A stretch of 64,000 nucleotides of DNA from Chromohalobacter sarecensis (lineage in GTDB: Bacteria > Pseudomonadota > Gammaproteobacteria > Pseudomonadales > Halomonadaceae). A program made the translations under genes and the position numbers. Every line of letters starts with the position of its first letter. The stretch's first letter is position 1. The notes below the pieces were generated by a model, which saw nothing but the letters and a program-made list of their open reading frames with translations, was not told where the DNA came from and ran no database searches. This document shows, piece after piece, positions 41,285 through 49,349 of the stretch. The DNA is taken from the NCBI RefSeq assembly GCF_023061135.1, contig NZ_JAKGAN010000004.1, forward strand, positions 62,001-126,000, given 5' to 3'.

Positions 41285-42259
41285 ATGCCTGCTCAGTTTC
41301 CCCAGGCCCGTCTGCGTCGCCTGCGGCGCACATCCTCGCTGCGTGACATCGTGCGTGAAACCTCGCTGCGTCCGGAGCATCTGGTGTATCCGATCTTCGT
41401 CGAGGAAGGCGCGGACGACTTCGTTCCCATCGAGGGCATGCCGGGGCAGTATCGCGTGCCGGAAAGCCAACTGGCGGAGGAAGTGAAACGCCTCAGTGCA
41501 CTGGGTCTCAAGGGCATCATGCCGTTCGGGATTTCGCATCACAAGGACGCCAATGGCAGCGATGCGATGGACGATAATGGCCTGGTGTCGCGCATGGTGC
41601 GCATCATCAAGGCGGCCGACCCCGAGATGGTGGTGATTCCGGATATCTGCTTTTGCGAGTACACCACGCACGGCCACTGCGGCATCCTCAAGGGCGACAC
41701 GGTCGACAACGATCTGACCATCCGCAACCTCGGCGTGCAGGCGGTTGCGGCCGCCAAGGCGGGGGCCGATATCATCGCGCCTTCGGCGGCCCAGGACGGT
41801 CAGGTAGCGACGATTCGCGTGGCGCTGGACGAGGCCGGCTTCGAGGATGTTCCCATCATGGCGTATTCCACTAAGCTGGCCTCGGCGCTGTACGGGCCCT
41901 TCCGCGAAGCGGCGGGCACCGAGCTCCTGGGGGATCGCAAGACCTATCAGATGGATCCCATGAACCGTCGCGAGGCGCTGCGTGAGTCGCTGGCGGACGA
42001 GGCCGAAGGCGCCGATTTCCTGATGGTCAAGCCGGCGCTGGCGTATCTCGACATCATGGCGGATATCCGCCGCAACAGCCTGTTGCCGCTGGTGGCGTAT
42101 CAGGTCAGCGGTGAGTACGCGATGATCCGCCTGGCGGCGCAACAGGGCGTGATCGATGAAGCGGCGGTGATCCGCGAGACGCTTGGCTCGATGCGCCGCG
42201 CCGGTGCCGACCTGATCATGACCTACTTCGCTCCCCAGTTGTTGGAAGAAGGGCTGTAG
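41285..42259 (+). CDS. hemB: Delta-aminolevulinic acid dehydratase (porphobilinogen synthase)
   Basis: HemB condenses two 5-aminolevulinates to porphobilinogen. The 324 residues match the E. coli type: the zinc cysteine cluster [22 protein letters not shown], Schiff-base region AYSTKLAS and the active lysine in FLMVKPA, and [16 protein letters not shown] at 41222-41227 may be its -10. It acts directly after HemL in the pathway. Its stop codon lies inside a short direct repeat. Confidence 0.97.
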   Translation: MPAQFPQARLRRLRRTSSLRDIVRETSLRPEHLVYPIFVEEGADDFVPIEGMPGQYRVPESQLAEEVKRLSALGLKGIMPFGISHHKDANGSDAMDDNGLVSRMVRIIKAADPEMVVIPDICFCEYTTHGHCGILKGDTVDNDLTIRNLGVQAVAAAKAGADIIAPSAAQDGQVATIRVALDEAGFEDVPIMAYSTKLASALYGPFREAAGTELLGDRKTYQMDPMNRREALRESLADEAEGADFLMVKPALAYLDIMADIRRNSLLPLVAYQVSGEYAMIRLAAQQGVIDEAAVIRETLGSMRRAGADLIMTYFAPQLLEEGL

Positions 42260-42282
42260 AGGCTGGAGGGGCTGTAGAGGCT
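42251..42282. repeat. 14-bp direct repeat spanning the hemB stop
   Basis: GGCTGTAGAGGCTG occurs at 42251-42264 and again at 42269-42282. The first copy contains the hemB TAG stop. The segment looks like a small duplication of the 3' end of hemB lying just before the convergent SDR gene. Confidence 0.7.
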
Positions 42283-42290
42283 GATAGTAC

Positions 42291-43211
42291 CTACGCGGGG
42301 TGTGTCGTGTCCCAGCGTGCCCCGGTGAGTTCGCATGAAACGTCCCACAGGCGTGCCTCGACCGCCGGATCGCGTGCATTGCGGGCGCGTCGGGCCGCTT
42401 TGGGGGCGCCACGCGTCTCGCCGAGACCGTCGGGCCCGATGTAAGCGCCGGGGCCGGCGTTGTCGCTGAGCGCGGCATGCAGCGTGGGGCGGGCGCCCTC
42501 GGCGGCGGACTGGCTGATCAGCGGTAGGGTCAGCTTGAATACACTGCCGATGAAGGGGCGGCTTTTGACCCCGGCGTCGAACAGCGCGGTACGTGACAAT
42601 CCGGGATGGGCAGCCAGGCTCAATAATCCCCAACCCCGGTCATCGCTGTGTTTCTGCAGTGCCTGGGCGAATAACAACATGGCGAGTTTGGACTGCCGGT
42701 AGGCGCGCCAGGGATCGTAGTGCGTCTCGCCGTTCAAATCATCGAAGGCGATGCGTCCGCTACGATGGGCGAGGCTCGAGAGCTGCACCACGCGGGGTGC
42801 CGTTGCGGTGACGAGCAGTGGCAGCAATTCGCTGGTGAGCAGGAAGTGCCCCAGGTAGTTGACGCCCCACTGGCGCTCGAAGCCGTCTCGTGTGCGTTCA
42901 TGCTGCGGCAGGGCCATGATGCCGGCGTTGTTGATCAGCCGCTCCAGCGAGGACTCGGTCTGCGTCAGACGCCGGGCGAAGTCGCGTACCGATTCGAGGC
43001 TGTCGAGGTCGAGTGGCTCGGCGCGCACCTCGGCATGCGGCGCATGAGCACGGATGGCATGGCAGGCCAGCTCGCCTCTTTCCACGTTGCGTGCGGTGAC
43101 GATCAGGCGATAACCCTGTGTGGCCAGACCCTTGGCGGTCTCGAGTCCGAGCCCGGCGGTGGCACCGGTGACCACCGCCAAGGGAGGCGTGGCGTGGCGA
43201 TCTTCATTCAT
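42291..43211 (-). CDS. Short-chain dehydrogenase/reductase
   Basis: The 306-residue protein has the SDR nucleotide motif TGATAGLG (about residues 16-23), the NNAGIMAL structural motif, and the catalytic pair YRQSK. VVQLSSLAHRSGRI supplies the catalytic serine. It most resembles retinol-dehydrogenase/WWOX-like SDRs with an NAD(P)(H) preference for basic residues after strand 2 (TARN). The substrate is unknown. GGAGAGACAC precedes the ATG. It converges on hemB. Confidence 0.85.
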   Translation of the reverse strand: MNEDRHATPPLAVVTGATAGLGLETAKGLATQGYRLIVTARNVERGELACHAIRAHAPHAEVRAEPLDLDSLESVRDFARRLTQTESSLERLINNAGIMALPQHERTRDGFERQWGVNYLGHFLLTSELLPLLVTATAPRVVQLSSLAHRSGRIAFDDLNGETHYDPWRAYRQSKLAMLLFAQALQKHSDDRGWGLLSLAAHPGLSRTALFDAGVKSRPFIGSVFKLTLPLISQSAAEGARPTLHAALSDNAGPGAYIGPDGLGETRGAPKAARRARNARDPAVEARLWDVSCELTGARWDTTHPA

Positions 43212-43242
43212 GTGTCTCTCCTCTCTTCGCCCGCTGATCGAC

Positions 43243-44355
43243 TCATTTCGGCATCAGCACCCACAGGCGGCCATCTTGCTTCATGCGCCCGGCACGCTCA
43301 CCGGCTGCATCGCCATGTCCCCAGTAGAAATCCGCGCGTACCGTCCCCTTGATGGCACTGCCGGTATCCTGAGCGACCATCAGGCGCTGCAAGGGTTCCT
43401 TCGAGAGAGGCTGTGTGGTCGAGAGGAATACCGGCGCGCCCAGCGGGATGCGCGAGGGATCCACGGCCAGGCTGCGTTCCGAGGTCAGAGGCACACCGAG
43501 GGCGCCGATCGGTCCCTGGGTAGCGCTGTGATTGCTATCCAGCTCACGGAAGAACACCATGCGCGGGTTGACGGTCAGCATTTCTTCCACGCGCTGGGGG
43601 TGACGCTTGGCCCAGGCCCGCACGCCAGCCAACGTCGCCTGTGAGGCGTCGATTTCCCCGCGCTCGATCAAGGCGCGATTGAACGAGCGAAAGGGCTGAT
43701 TGTTGGACCCCGCGAAGGCCACGCGCATGGTGCCGCCGTCGTCCAGCCGAACACGCCCCGAGCCCTGGATCTGCAGGAAGGCGGCTTCGACGGGGTCGTC
43801 GACCCAGACCAATTCCTGCCCACGCAGGGCACCGCTTTCCAGCAATGTGCGCTGCGCGGCACGCACACGCTGCGGTGCCGCTTGCCAGGCGTTGGGGAAG
43901 CGGTAGAGCGGTGTCTGATACGGCCCGTGGCGGTCACGCGCGCCATGCAGAATGGGCTCGTAATAGCCGGTGATCGTGCCCGTGGTGGAGCCGTCGTCGT
44001 TAGTGAGGCGGTAAGGCTGAAAGCGCGTCTCGAAAAAGCGCGTGATATCGCGCTCATCGAGCGGGTCGACATGCTTGGCGTCAGTGCAGACCGATGTCCA
44101 GCGGGACTGCTTGGCAAGCTGCGGACAACTGGCGATAAACGCGCTCCAGGCGGCGATGACGTGATCGTCACGCCAACCGGGCAACGCCTGCCATTCCATG
44201 GGTTGCATGCGCTCGGACGCCGTCGGCGATGGCGCACTCGGCGCGGGCGGCTGAGAGCTGCACGCCGCGAGCACCAATAGCGGCAACAACCACGCCGCAC
44301 GCGTGATTTGGCGCAGGGTGAGGGCGGCATCGATGATCGGTCGCGGCAATGGCAT
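43243..44355 (-). CDS. mltA: Membrane-bound lytic murein transglycosylase A
   Basis: MltA cleaves peptidoglycan to 1,6-anhydromuropeptides. The 370-residue lipoprotein has a signal ending in LAAC (Cys32), the MltA domain (GYYEPILHGAR, IQGSGRVRL) and the C-terminal 3D domain with the catalytic aspartate region QDTGSAIKGTVRADFYWG. The ATG at 44355 gives a proper lipoprotein signal; longer in-frame starts do not. Confidence 0.92.
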   Translation of the reverse strand: MPLPRPIIDAALTLRQITRAAWLLPLLVLAACSSQPPAPSAPSPTASERMQPMEWQALPGWRDDHVIAAWSAFIASCPQLAKQSRWTSVCTDAKHVDPLDERDITRFFETRFQPYRLTNDDGSTTGTITGYYEPILHGARDRHGPYQTPLYRFPNAWQAAPQRVRAAQRTLLESGALRGQELVWVDDPVEAAFLQIQGSGRVRLDDGGTMRVAFAGSNNQPFRSFNRALIERGEIDASQATLAGVRAWAKRHPQRVEEMLTVNPRMVFFRELDSNHSATQGPIGALGVPLTSERSLAVDPSRIPLGAPVFLSTTQPLSKEPLQRLMVAQDTGSAIKGTVRADFYWGHGDAAGERAGRMKQDGRLWVLMPK

Positions 44356-44449
44356 GAACAAGCAAGGCACCTCGGCGGTCGACGCCTGGAATGAGTGTCG
44401 CCAGCGATGATGCCTTGCCGGACTGGATCGTGCCAGTGGCGTTTTGGTC

Positions 44450-45145
44450 TTAACCTTCCTCGTTGAGGGGCCGCAAGCGGGCGATCGAAGCGCGATGCGG
44501 TGACAAGGCGCCCTTGCGACGTGGAATATGTGCCGTCTCGTCGTCATCACCACCGCGTTGATGGCGCTGGACACTGGCCTTGCGATGATAACGGCCGAGC
44601 ACCGCGCTCAAGGTGAGAAATGCCAAGGCCGAGCCCGCTACTTGCGTCCATGGGTAGACGATGACGGCCAGCAACAACAGCAGCAGATCGCAGCACAGCG
44701 TGGTGCGACCGGCATGCCACCCTACGCGGCGTTCCAGATACAGGGCGAGAATGTTGAGGCCCCCCAACGAGGCGTTGCTGCGAAACAGCAACGCAAGCCC
44801 GAGGCCGATCAAAAGCCCCGCCGCGATGGCGCATACCACAGGGTGGGTGTTGCCCAGGGGAAGTGTGGCGGTGAGGGTGTCGCTGAGCACCGAAAGCAAG
44901 GTCACGCTTGCGAGTGTGCGTAGCGTGAAATTGCGCCCCAATTGCTTGAACGCGAGCCCGTAAAAGGGCAGGTTGATGACGAAGAAAGTGATACCGAAAC
45001 TCACCGGCAGCAGATCGCTGATCAGCAAACTCAACCCTGCGGTACCGCTGACCAGTAAATCGGCGGATTGCAGAAGCCGCACGCCGAGTGCCACCAATAG
45101 GCAGCCTTCGAGCAGCGTCAGCCAGGAACGCCAGGAAACCTTCAT
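44450..45145 (-). CDS. YitT-like membrane protein
   Basis: The 231-residue protein has about five or six hydrophobic segments and the YitT (DUF161) pattern: LLEGCLLVALGVRLL, SGTAGLSLLISDLL, FVINLPFYGLAF and NASLGGLNILALYL. It lacks the C-terminal DUF2179 domain of longer relatives and ends in a polar Arg/His-rich tail. ATG 45145 follows GGGAGAG. Its function is unknown. It is divergent from the DUF72 gene. Confidence 0.75.
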   Translation of the reverse strand: MKVSWRSWLTLLEGCLLVALGVRLLQSADLLVSGTAGLSLLISDLLPVSFGITFFVINLPFYGLAFKQLGRNFTLRTLASVTLLSVLSDTLTATLPLGNTHPVVCAIAAGLLIGLGLALLFRSNASLGGLNILALYLERRVGWHAGRTTLCCDLLLLLLAVIVYPWTQVAGSALAFLTLSAVLGRYHRKASVQRHQRGGDDDETAHIPRRKGALSPHRASIARLRPLNEEG

Positions 45146-45322
45146 GTTGTCTCTCCCGAGGGTGTGGAAGATGAATCGATGCCGAGGATGGTCGGCGTAC
45201 CGCCGAGGGCTTGTGGCCGAAGGGCGGAGAAATGACACGATGCAAGAAGCGTACCCGGTGAGGCCGCTTAGCGCAGCGCATCATAGCCGCGGGATACCCG
45301 CGATACAATTGCGAGGCGCGTC

Positions 45323-46192
45323 ATGACGGAGGATCGCCCGCGCTTGTTTCTGGGTTTGCCGATGTGGGCCAATGGCGAATGGCGCGGCAGTCTCTACGCG
45401 CAACACGCACCGCAGGAGGGCATGCTGCACGATTACGGTGCCGTGTTCACTAGCGTGGAGGGCAACACCACCTTCTACAGCGGGCCGCCCAAGGCGGCGA
45501 CCGTCGCCCAGTGGGCGCGTCAAGCGCCGGCGGATTTTCGTTTTTGCTTCAAGCTGCCGGCGCGGCTCACGCATGAAAAGCGCCTGGTGGGCATCGCGGA
45601 GGAACTCGAGACATTCTTTGCGGCGCTAGCGCCGTTACATGACCAGCTAGGGCCGACGATGGTGCAATTGCCGCGTGATTTCGGGGCCCCGGAACTGCCA
45701 GCACTGGAGGCATTGTTGAGAGACTGGCCGTCGGCAATCCCCTGTGCCGTAGAGGTGCGTCATAGTGATTTTTTCCACAAAGGGGCGGCAGAACAGCAAT
45801 TGAACCGCTTGTTGATAACTTTAGGAATAGACCGGGTCATGCTCGATGTGAGGCCGCTTTTCGCCACGCCCGCAGGCAGCGATACGCGCTTGATAAAGGC
45901 CCAGGGTGAAAAGCCGAAACGCCCGTTACACGTGATTTCCACGGCAAATATGCCTATCGTGCGTTTCATCGGTCATTGTGATATGGCCATCAACGAGCGA
46001 CTTTTCGCGCCTTGGTGTGAGCGTCTGGTGCTGTGGATAAAACAGGGGAAAACCCCTTTTTTGTTTGTGCATACGCCGGATAACCGGCAAGCGCCGCAAT
46101 TGGCGCGACGCTTTTATTCACGCCTGGCCGAGCGCGTCGAATTACCGCCTCTCGAGGCTTTTCCCGGTGAACGTCAGAGTGCACTTTTCTGA
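45323..46192 (+). CDS. DUF72 family (YecE-like) protein
   Basis: The 289-residue protein fits the DUF72 TIM-barrel family: a LGLPMWANGEWRGSLY start, VFTSVEGNTTFYSGPP, FRFCFKLPARLTHEKRL, CAVEVRHSDFF and FLFVHTPDNRQAPQ near the end. No biochemical role is established for the family. The 3' half contains a perfect DnaA box (46032-46040). Confidence 0.85.
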   Translation: MTEDRPRLFLGLPMWANGEWRGSLYAQHAPQEGMLHDYGAVFTSVEGNTTFYSGPPKAATVAQWARQAPADFRFCFKLPARLTHEKRLVGIAEELETFFAALAPLHDQLGPTMVQLPRDFGAPELPALEALLRDWPSAIPCAVEVRHSDFFHKGAAEQQLNRLLITLGIDRVMLDVRPLFATPAGSDTRLIKAQGEKPKRPLHVISTANMPIVRFIGHCDMAINERLFAPWCERLVLWIKQGKTPFLFVHTPDNRQAPQLARRFYSRLAERVELPPLEAFPGERQSALF

Positions 46193-46531
46193 CGGTGATG
46201 ATAGCGCGATGGCGTCGTATGACTCGCCGTTGATGACTTGACGCTATTGGGCGAATGGTTTTGGCTAAAACTTGCCGCTAAAATGGTACTTCTTGTGGAC
46301 GACTGTCGCGGACAGTCGTCTCCTCAATCGGTGTTTATCGACACCCTTACGCTGACTGTCATCGCTGCGAGCGGTGCGGTCTCCTTGTCGATCGGTGGCC
46401 AGATCCCAGCGCTCGCAAGGGCCTGTCATGCTCCATGTCGCGGTATGCGATCCATGCCCAGGGGACGTGGCAACAACAATACAACGCCATCATTTTATTG
46501 ATCGATGGCGCCACGCAACTCAGGTGAAGCA
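46193..46531 (+). promoter_or_regulatory. Gap with consecutive hairpins upstream of the NSS transporter
   Basis: The 339-base gap has no convincing gene. It holds GACGACTGTC/GACAGTCGTC (46298-46307 with 46311-46320, 3-base loop), GGTGT/ACACC (46330-46345) and TGCGAGCG/CGCTCGCA (46366-46373 with 46410-46417). If transcribed these could form a structured leader. No known riboswitch class was recognised, and the first dyad could instead be an operator. Confidence 0.35.
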
Positions 46532-47899
46532 ATGTCTTACAAGTCTCATTCGCACGCGCAATGGTCCTCCCGGATGGCCTTCGTGCTGGCCGCCGTCGGT
46601 TCGTCGGTCGGCCTGGGCAATATCTGGAAATTCCCCTACATGACCGGCGAAAGCGGCGGCGGCGCTTTCGTGCTGGTGTATCTGATCTGCATCTTCCTGG
46701 TCGGCTTGCCGATGCTGATGTCCGAATGGTTGCTCGGGCGCCTGGGCCAGAAGAATCCCATCTCGACGATGGGCGACATCACGCGGCGTCTCAAGCGTAG
46801 CCGTGCCTGGGTGTTGATCGGCGTGGCCGGGATTCTCGGCGCCTACTTGATCCTCTCGTTCTATAGCGTGATCGGTGGCTGGGCGCTGGCGTACATTCAA
46901 ATGGCGGTGGTCGACACCTTCAGCGGGCTGGATAACGATAGCGTCGGTACCTTGTTCGGCAACCTGCTGGCGAGCCCGGTGGAATTGCTGCTCTGGCATA
47001 GCTTGTTCATGATCATGACGATCGGTGTCGTGGTGGGCGGCGTCGCCGGTGGCCTGGAGCGTGCAGCGAAGACCCTGATGCCGGCGCTGGCGGTGCTGCT
47101 GGTGTTGCTCGTGGGTTACGCCGCCACCACCGGCGCTTTCGCCGAAGGGGCGGCTTACCTGTTTACGCCGGACTTCTCCAAGATCACCCGTGACGGCATT
47201 CTCGCCGCGCTGGGGCATGCCTTCTTCACCTTGAGTCTGGGCATGGGCATCATGATGGCGTATGGCTCGTATCTCTCCGATGACGTCAACATCGGGCGCT
47301 CGGCGCTCATCGTCGTGGTCATGGATACCGTCATTGCCCTGCTTGCCGGACTGGCCATTTTCCCCATCGTGTTCGCCAATGGGTTGGATGCGGCGGCGGG
47401 TCCAGGCCTGATCTTCCAGACCTTACCGCTGGCGTTCGGCAACATGGCCGGTGGTTGGCTGTTCGGGTTGCTGTTCTTCGTGCTGCTGGTGTTCGCAGCG
47501 TGGACCTCGGCGATCTCGCTGCTCGAGCCGCTGGTGGAATGGATCGAAGAGCGCTCGCCGCTGTCGCGCGTGGGCTCGACCATCGTTGCGGGGCTGGCGA
47601 CCTGGGCCCTGGGGTTGGCCACGGTGCTGTCGTTCAACATCTGGGGTGATTTCGCGCCGCTGGGCATGTTCGACAAGTTCGCCGGCATGACCCTCTTCGA
47701 CCTGCTCGATTACGTCACCAGTAAGCTGCTGCTGCCGCTGACCGGCTTGGCCACTGTGCTGTTCGTGGGCTGGTTCATGGGGCGCGACGAACTGCGCTCG
47801 CAGCTCAACATGAGCGATGGCGCCTTCGCGCTGTGGCGCGTGGCGGTACGTTTCATTGCGCCCATCGGCGTGGTGATCGTCTTCGTCAGCAGCCTCTGA
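46532..47899 (+). CDS. Sodium-dependent transporter of the NSS (SNF) family
   Basis: The 455-residue protein has about 11-12 helices and the broken first helix characteristic of LeuT-fold transporters: GSSVGLGNIWKFPYMTGESG with the Na+ and substrate contacts. MGIMMAYGSYL is the conserved region of the sixth/seventh helices. Substrates in this family are amino acids or other amines, driven by Na+, apt for a halophile; the actual substrate is unknown. The ATG at 46532 follows AGGTG. A strong hairpin terminator follows. Confidence 0.9.
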   Translation: MSYKSHSHAQWSSRMAFVLAAVGSSVGLGNIWKFPYMTGESGGGAFVLVYLICIFLVGLPMLMSEWLLGRLGQKNPISTMGDITRRLKRSRAWVLIGVAGILGAYLILSFYSVIGGWALAYIQMAVVDTFSGLDNDSVGTLFGNLLASPVELLLWHSLFMIMTIGVVVGGVAGGLERAAKTLMPALAVLLVLLVGYAATTGAFAEGAAYLFTPDFSKITRDGILAALGHAFFTLSLGMGIMMAYGSYLSDDVNIGRSALIVVVMDTVIALLAGLAIFPIVFANGLDAAAGPGLIFQTLPLAFGNMAGGWLFGLLFFVLLVFAAWTSAISLLEPLVEWIEERSPLSRVGSTIVAGLATWALGLATVLSFNIWGDFAPLGMFDKFAGMTLFDLLDYVTSKLLLPLTGLATVLFVGWFMGRDELRSQLNMSDGAFALWRVAVRFIAPIGVVIVFVSSL

Positions 47900-47954
47900 G
47901 TGTTACCCGGCGTGGGCGGATATTGCCCCCCGCGCCGGGCTGGGAACGCCCTTC

Positions 47955-48010
47955 CAGACACTCGATGAACGGGGAGCTTCCTCCGCTCATCGAGTGTCTG
48001 TTTATTTTAT
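47955..48010 (+). terminator. Terminator after the NSS transporter
   Basis: CAGACACTCGATGA (47955-47968) pairs perfectly with TCATCGAGTGTCTG (47987-48000), with an inner GC-rich part, and is followed by TTTATTTTATT. It overlaps the 3' end of the convergent small gene at 48007. Confidence 0.85.
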
Positions 48011-48201
48011 TGCCAGTCGTCGTAATCGACGATGTCGCGCTCCAAGCGCTTGAATTCCTGATGCAGTTCAATGCCGCGCCGCGCGCGCAGATAGCGTGTC
48101 GCGGCACTCTTCTTGCGTTGTTCGTGCTCGAGCATTTCCAGGCTCATATGAATGTCGAGCAGCTCGCTTTTCAAGGATTGAAGATGTTCGGTACCACGCA
48201 T
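48007..48201 (-). CDS. Small PA3496-like conserved protein
   Basis: The 64-residue product is charged and helical (heptad-like leucines LKSELLDIHMSLEMLEH), with a C-terminal RARRGIELHQEFKRLERDI segment and an acidic tail. This end resembles the PA3496-type small protein family of gammaproteobacteria, with no established function. The ATG at 48201 is chosen because GGGAGA precedes it at 7 bases; an in-frame upstream extension is unlikely. It lies between converging terminators and hexR. Confidence 0.6.
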   Translation of the reverse strand: MRGTEHLQSLKSELLDIHMSLEMLEHEQRKKSAATRYLRARRGIELHQEFKRLERDIVDYDDWQ

Positions 48202-48400
48202 ATCGAATCTCCCAATCGTTCTTATAACCGTCTTATTAACATGTAACCGGTTTTCGCTTGACATTCTTACTATAACGCACTTGACAGAATTATGACGTCA
48301 AGGCTGAAACGGGCGTTTTTTCTCCTCTTCAACGCCTGCGGCATACTAGAATCGAATCTGTTTTCACGTCGTTGTTGGTCAGCCAAGGAGTCGCGCCATC

Positions 48401-49264
48401 ATGAGCAGTGCCTTGTTCGACGAGATGAGACGCCGCATGGAGCACTTCCGGCGCTCCGAGCAGAAGGTGGCGCGTTTCGTGTTGCGTCATCCCGAGGATG
48501 TTATCCACATGCGCATCGTCGATCTGGCCACCGAAGCCAAGGTCAGCGAGCCGACCGTGGTGCGCTTCTGTCGCGCGCTGGGGTGCAACGGTTTCCAGGA
48601 CTTCAAGCTCAAACTGGCGCAGATGCTGGCCACAGGGAGCCAGTTCGCGCAGTTTTCGATGAACGATAGCGACAGCGTCGCCGAATTCGCCCACAACATT
48701 TTCGACTCCACCGTGGGCACGCTGCTCTCGGTGCGCGATCGGCTCGATCACGCCGCGCTAGGCAAGGCGGTCAATGCCCTGGCTATGGCCAATCGCGTGG
48801 AGTTCTACGGCTTCGGCGCCTCGGGTGCGGTGGCCTTCGATGCCCAGCACAAGTTTTTCCGCCTGCAGATATCCACAGCGGCTTATTCCGATCCGCACAT
48901 GCAAAATATGTCGGCGGTGACGCTGACGCCGCGCGACGTGGTGGTGGCCATCTCCCAGACCGGGCGCACCCGAGCATTGGTAGCCAGCGTGCGCCTGGCC
49001 CGCGAGACCGGCGCCACGGTGATCGGTTTATGTCCCAGCGACTCGCCACTGGCCAGCGAGGTCACCCTGCCGCTGTACATCGACGTGCACGAGGACACCG
49101 AAATCTATACCCCGATGAGCTCACGCGTAGCGCACCTGGTGATCGTCGACGTGCTCGCCGTGGGTGTGGCCAAGACGCGAGGCCCCAAGCTCGCCGAACA
49201 ACTGCAGTCGGTGAAGAAAAGCCTGGTGCCGCTGCGTTATCCCGACGCCGACGAAGATGCCTAG
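48401..49264 (+). CDS. hexR: HexR-like RpiR-family regulator
   Basis: The 287-residue protein has an RpiR-type helix-turn-helix (about 1-77: RIVDLATEAKVSEPTVVRFC and ALGCNGFQDFKLKLA) and a SIS sugar-phosphate domain (about 110-250: VEFYGFGASGAVAFDAQHKF, ISQTGRTRALVASVRLARE). HexR represses central carbon genes (zwf, edd/eda, gap) and responds to KDPG. No target gene lies adjacent here, so the identification rests on sequence pattern. GCCAAGGAG precedes the ATG. Confidence 0.82.
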   Translation: MSSALFDEMRRRMEHFRRSEQKVARFVLRHPEDVIHMRIVDLATEAKVSEPTVVRFCRALGCNGFQDFKLKLAQMLATGSQFAQFSMNDSDSVAEFAHNIFDSTVGTLLSVRDRLDHAALGKAVNALAMANRVEFYGFGASGAVAFDAQHKFFRLQISTAAYSDPHMQNMSAVTLTPRDVVVAISQTGRTRALVASVRLARETGATVIGLCPSDSPLASEVTLPLYIDVHEDTEIYTPMSSRVAHLVIVDVLAVGVAKTRGPKLAEQLQSVKKSLVPLRYPDADEDA

Positions 49265-49349
49265 CCGCCTGGCGGATCGCGAGCGACCGAAGCCGAGACC
49301 GCTTGTGCTAAGCTGGGCGTTCATTTCGCAATGCCAAGATACGTGATCC

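Noticed and set aside
41213-42478. 421-codon open frame on the minus strand opposite hemB
   Set aside because: It is antisense to clearly conserved hemB, has His/Arg-rich composition typical of shadow frames in GC-rich DNA, and shows no recognisable domain.
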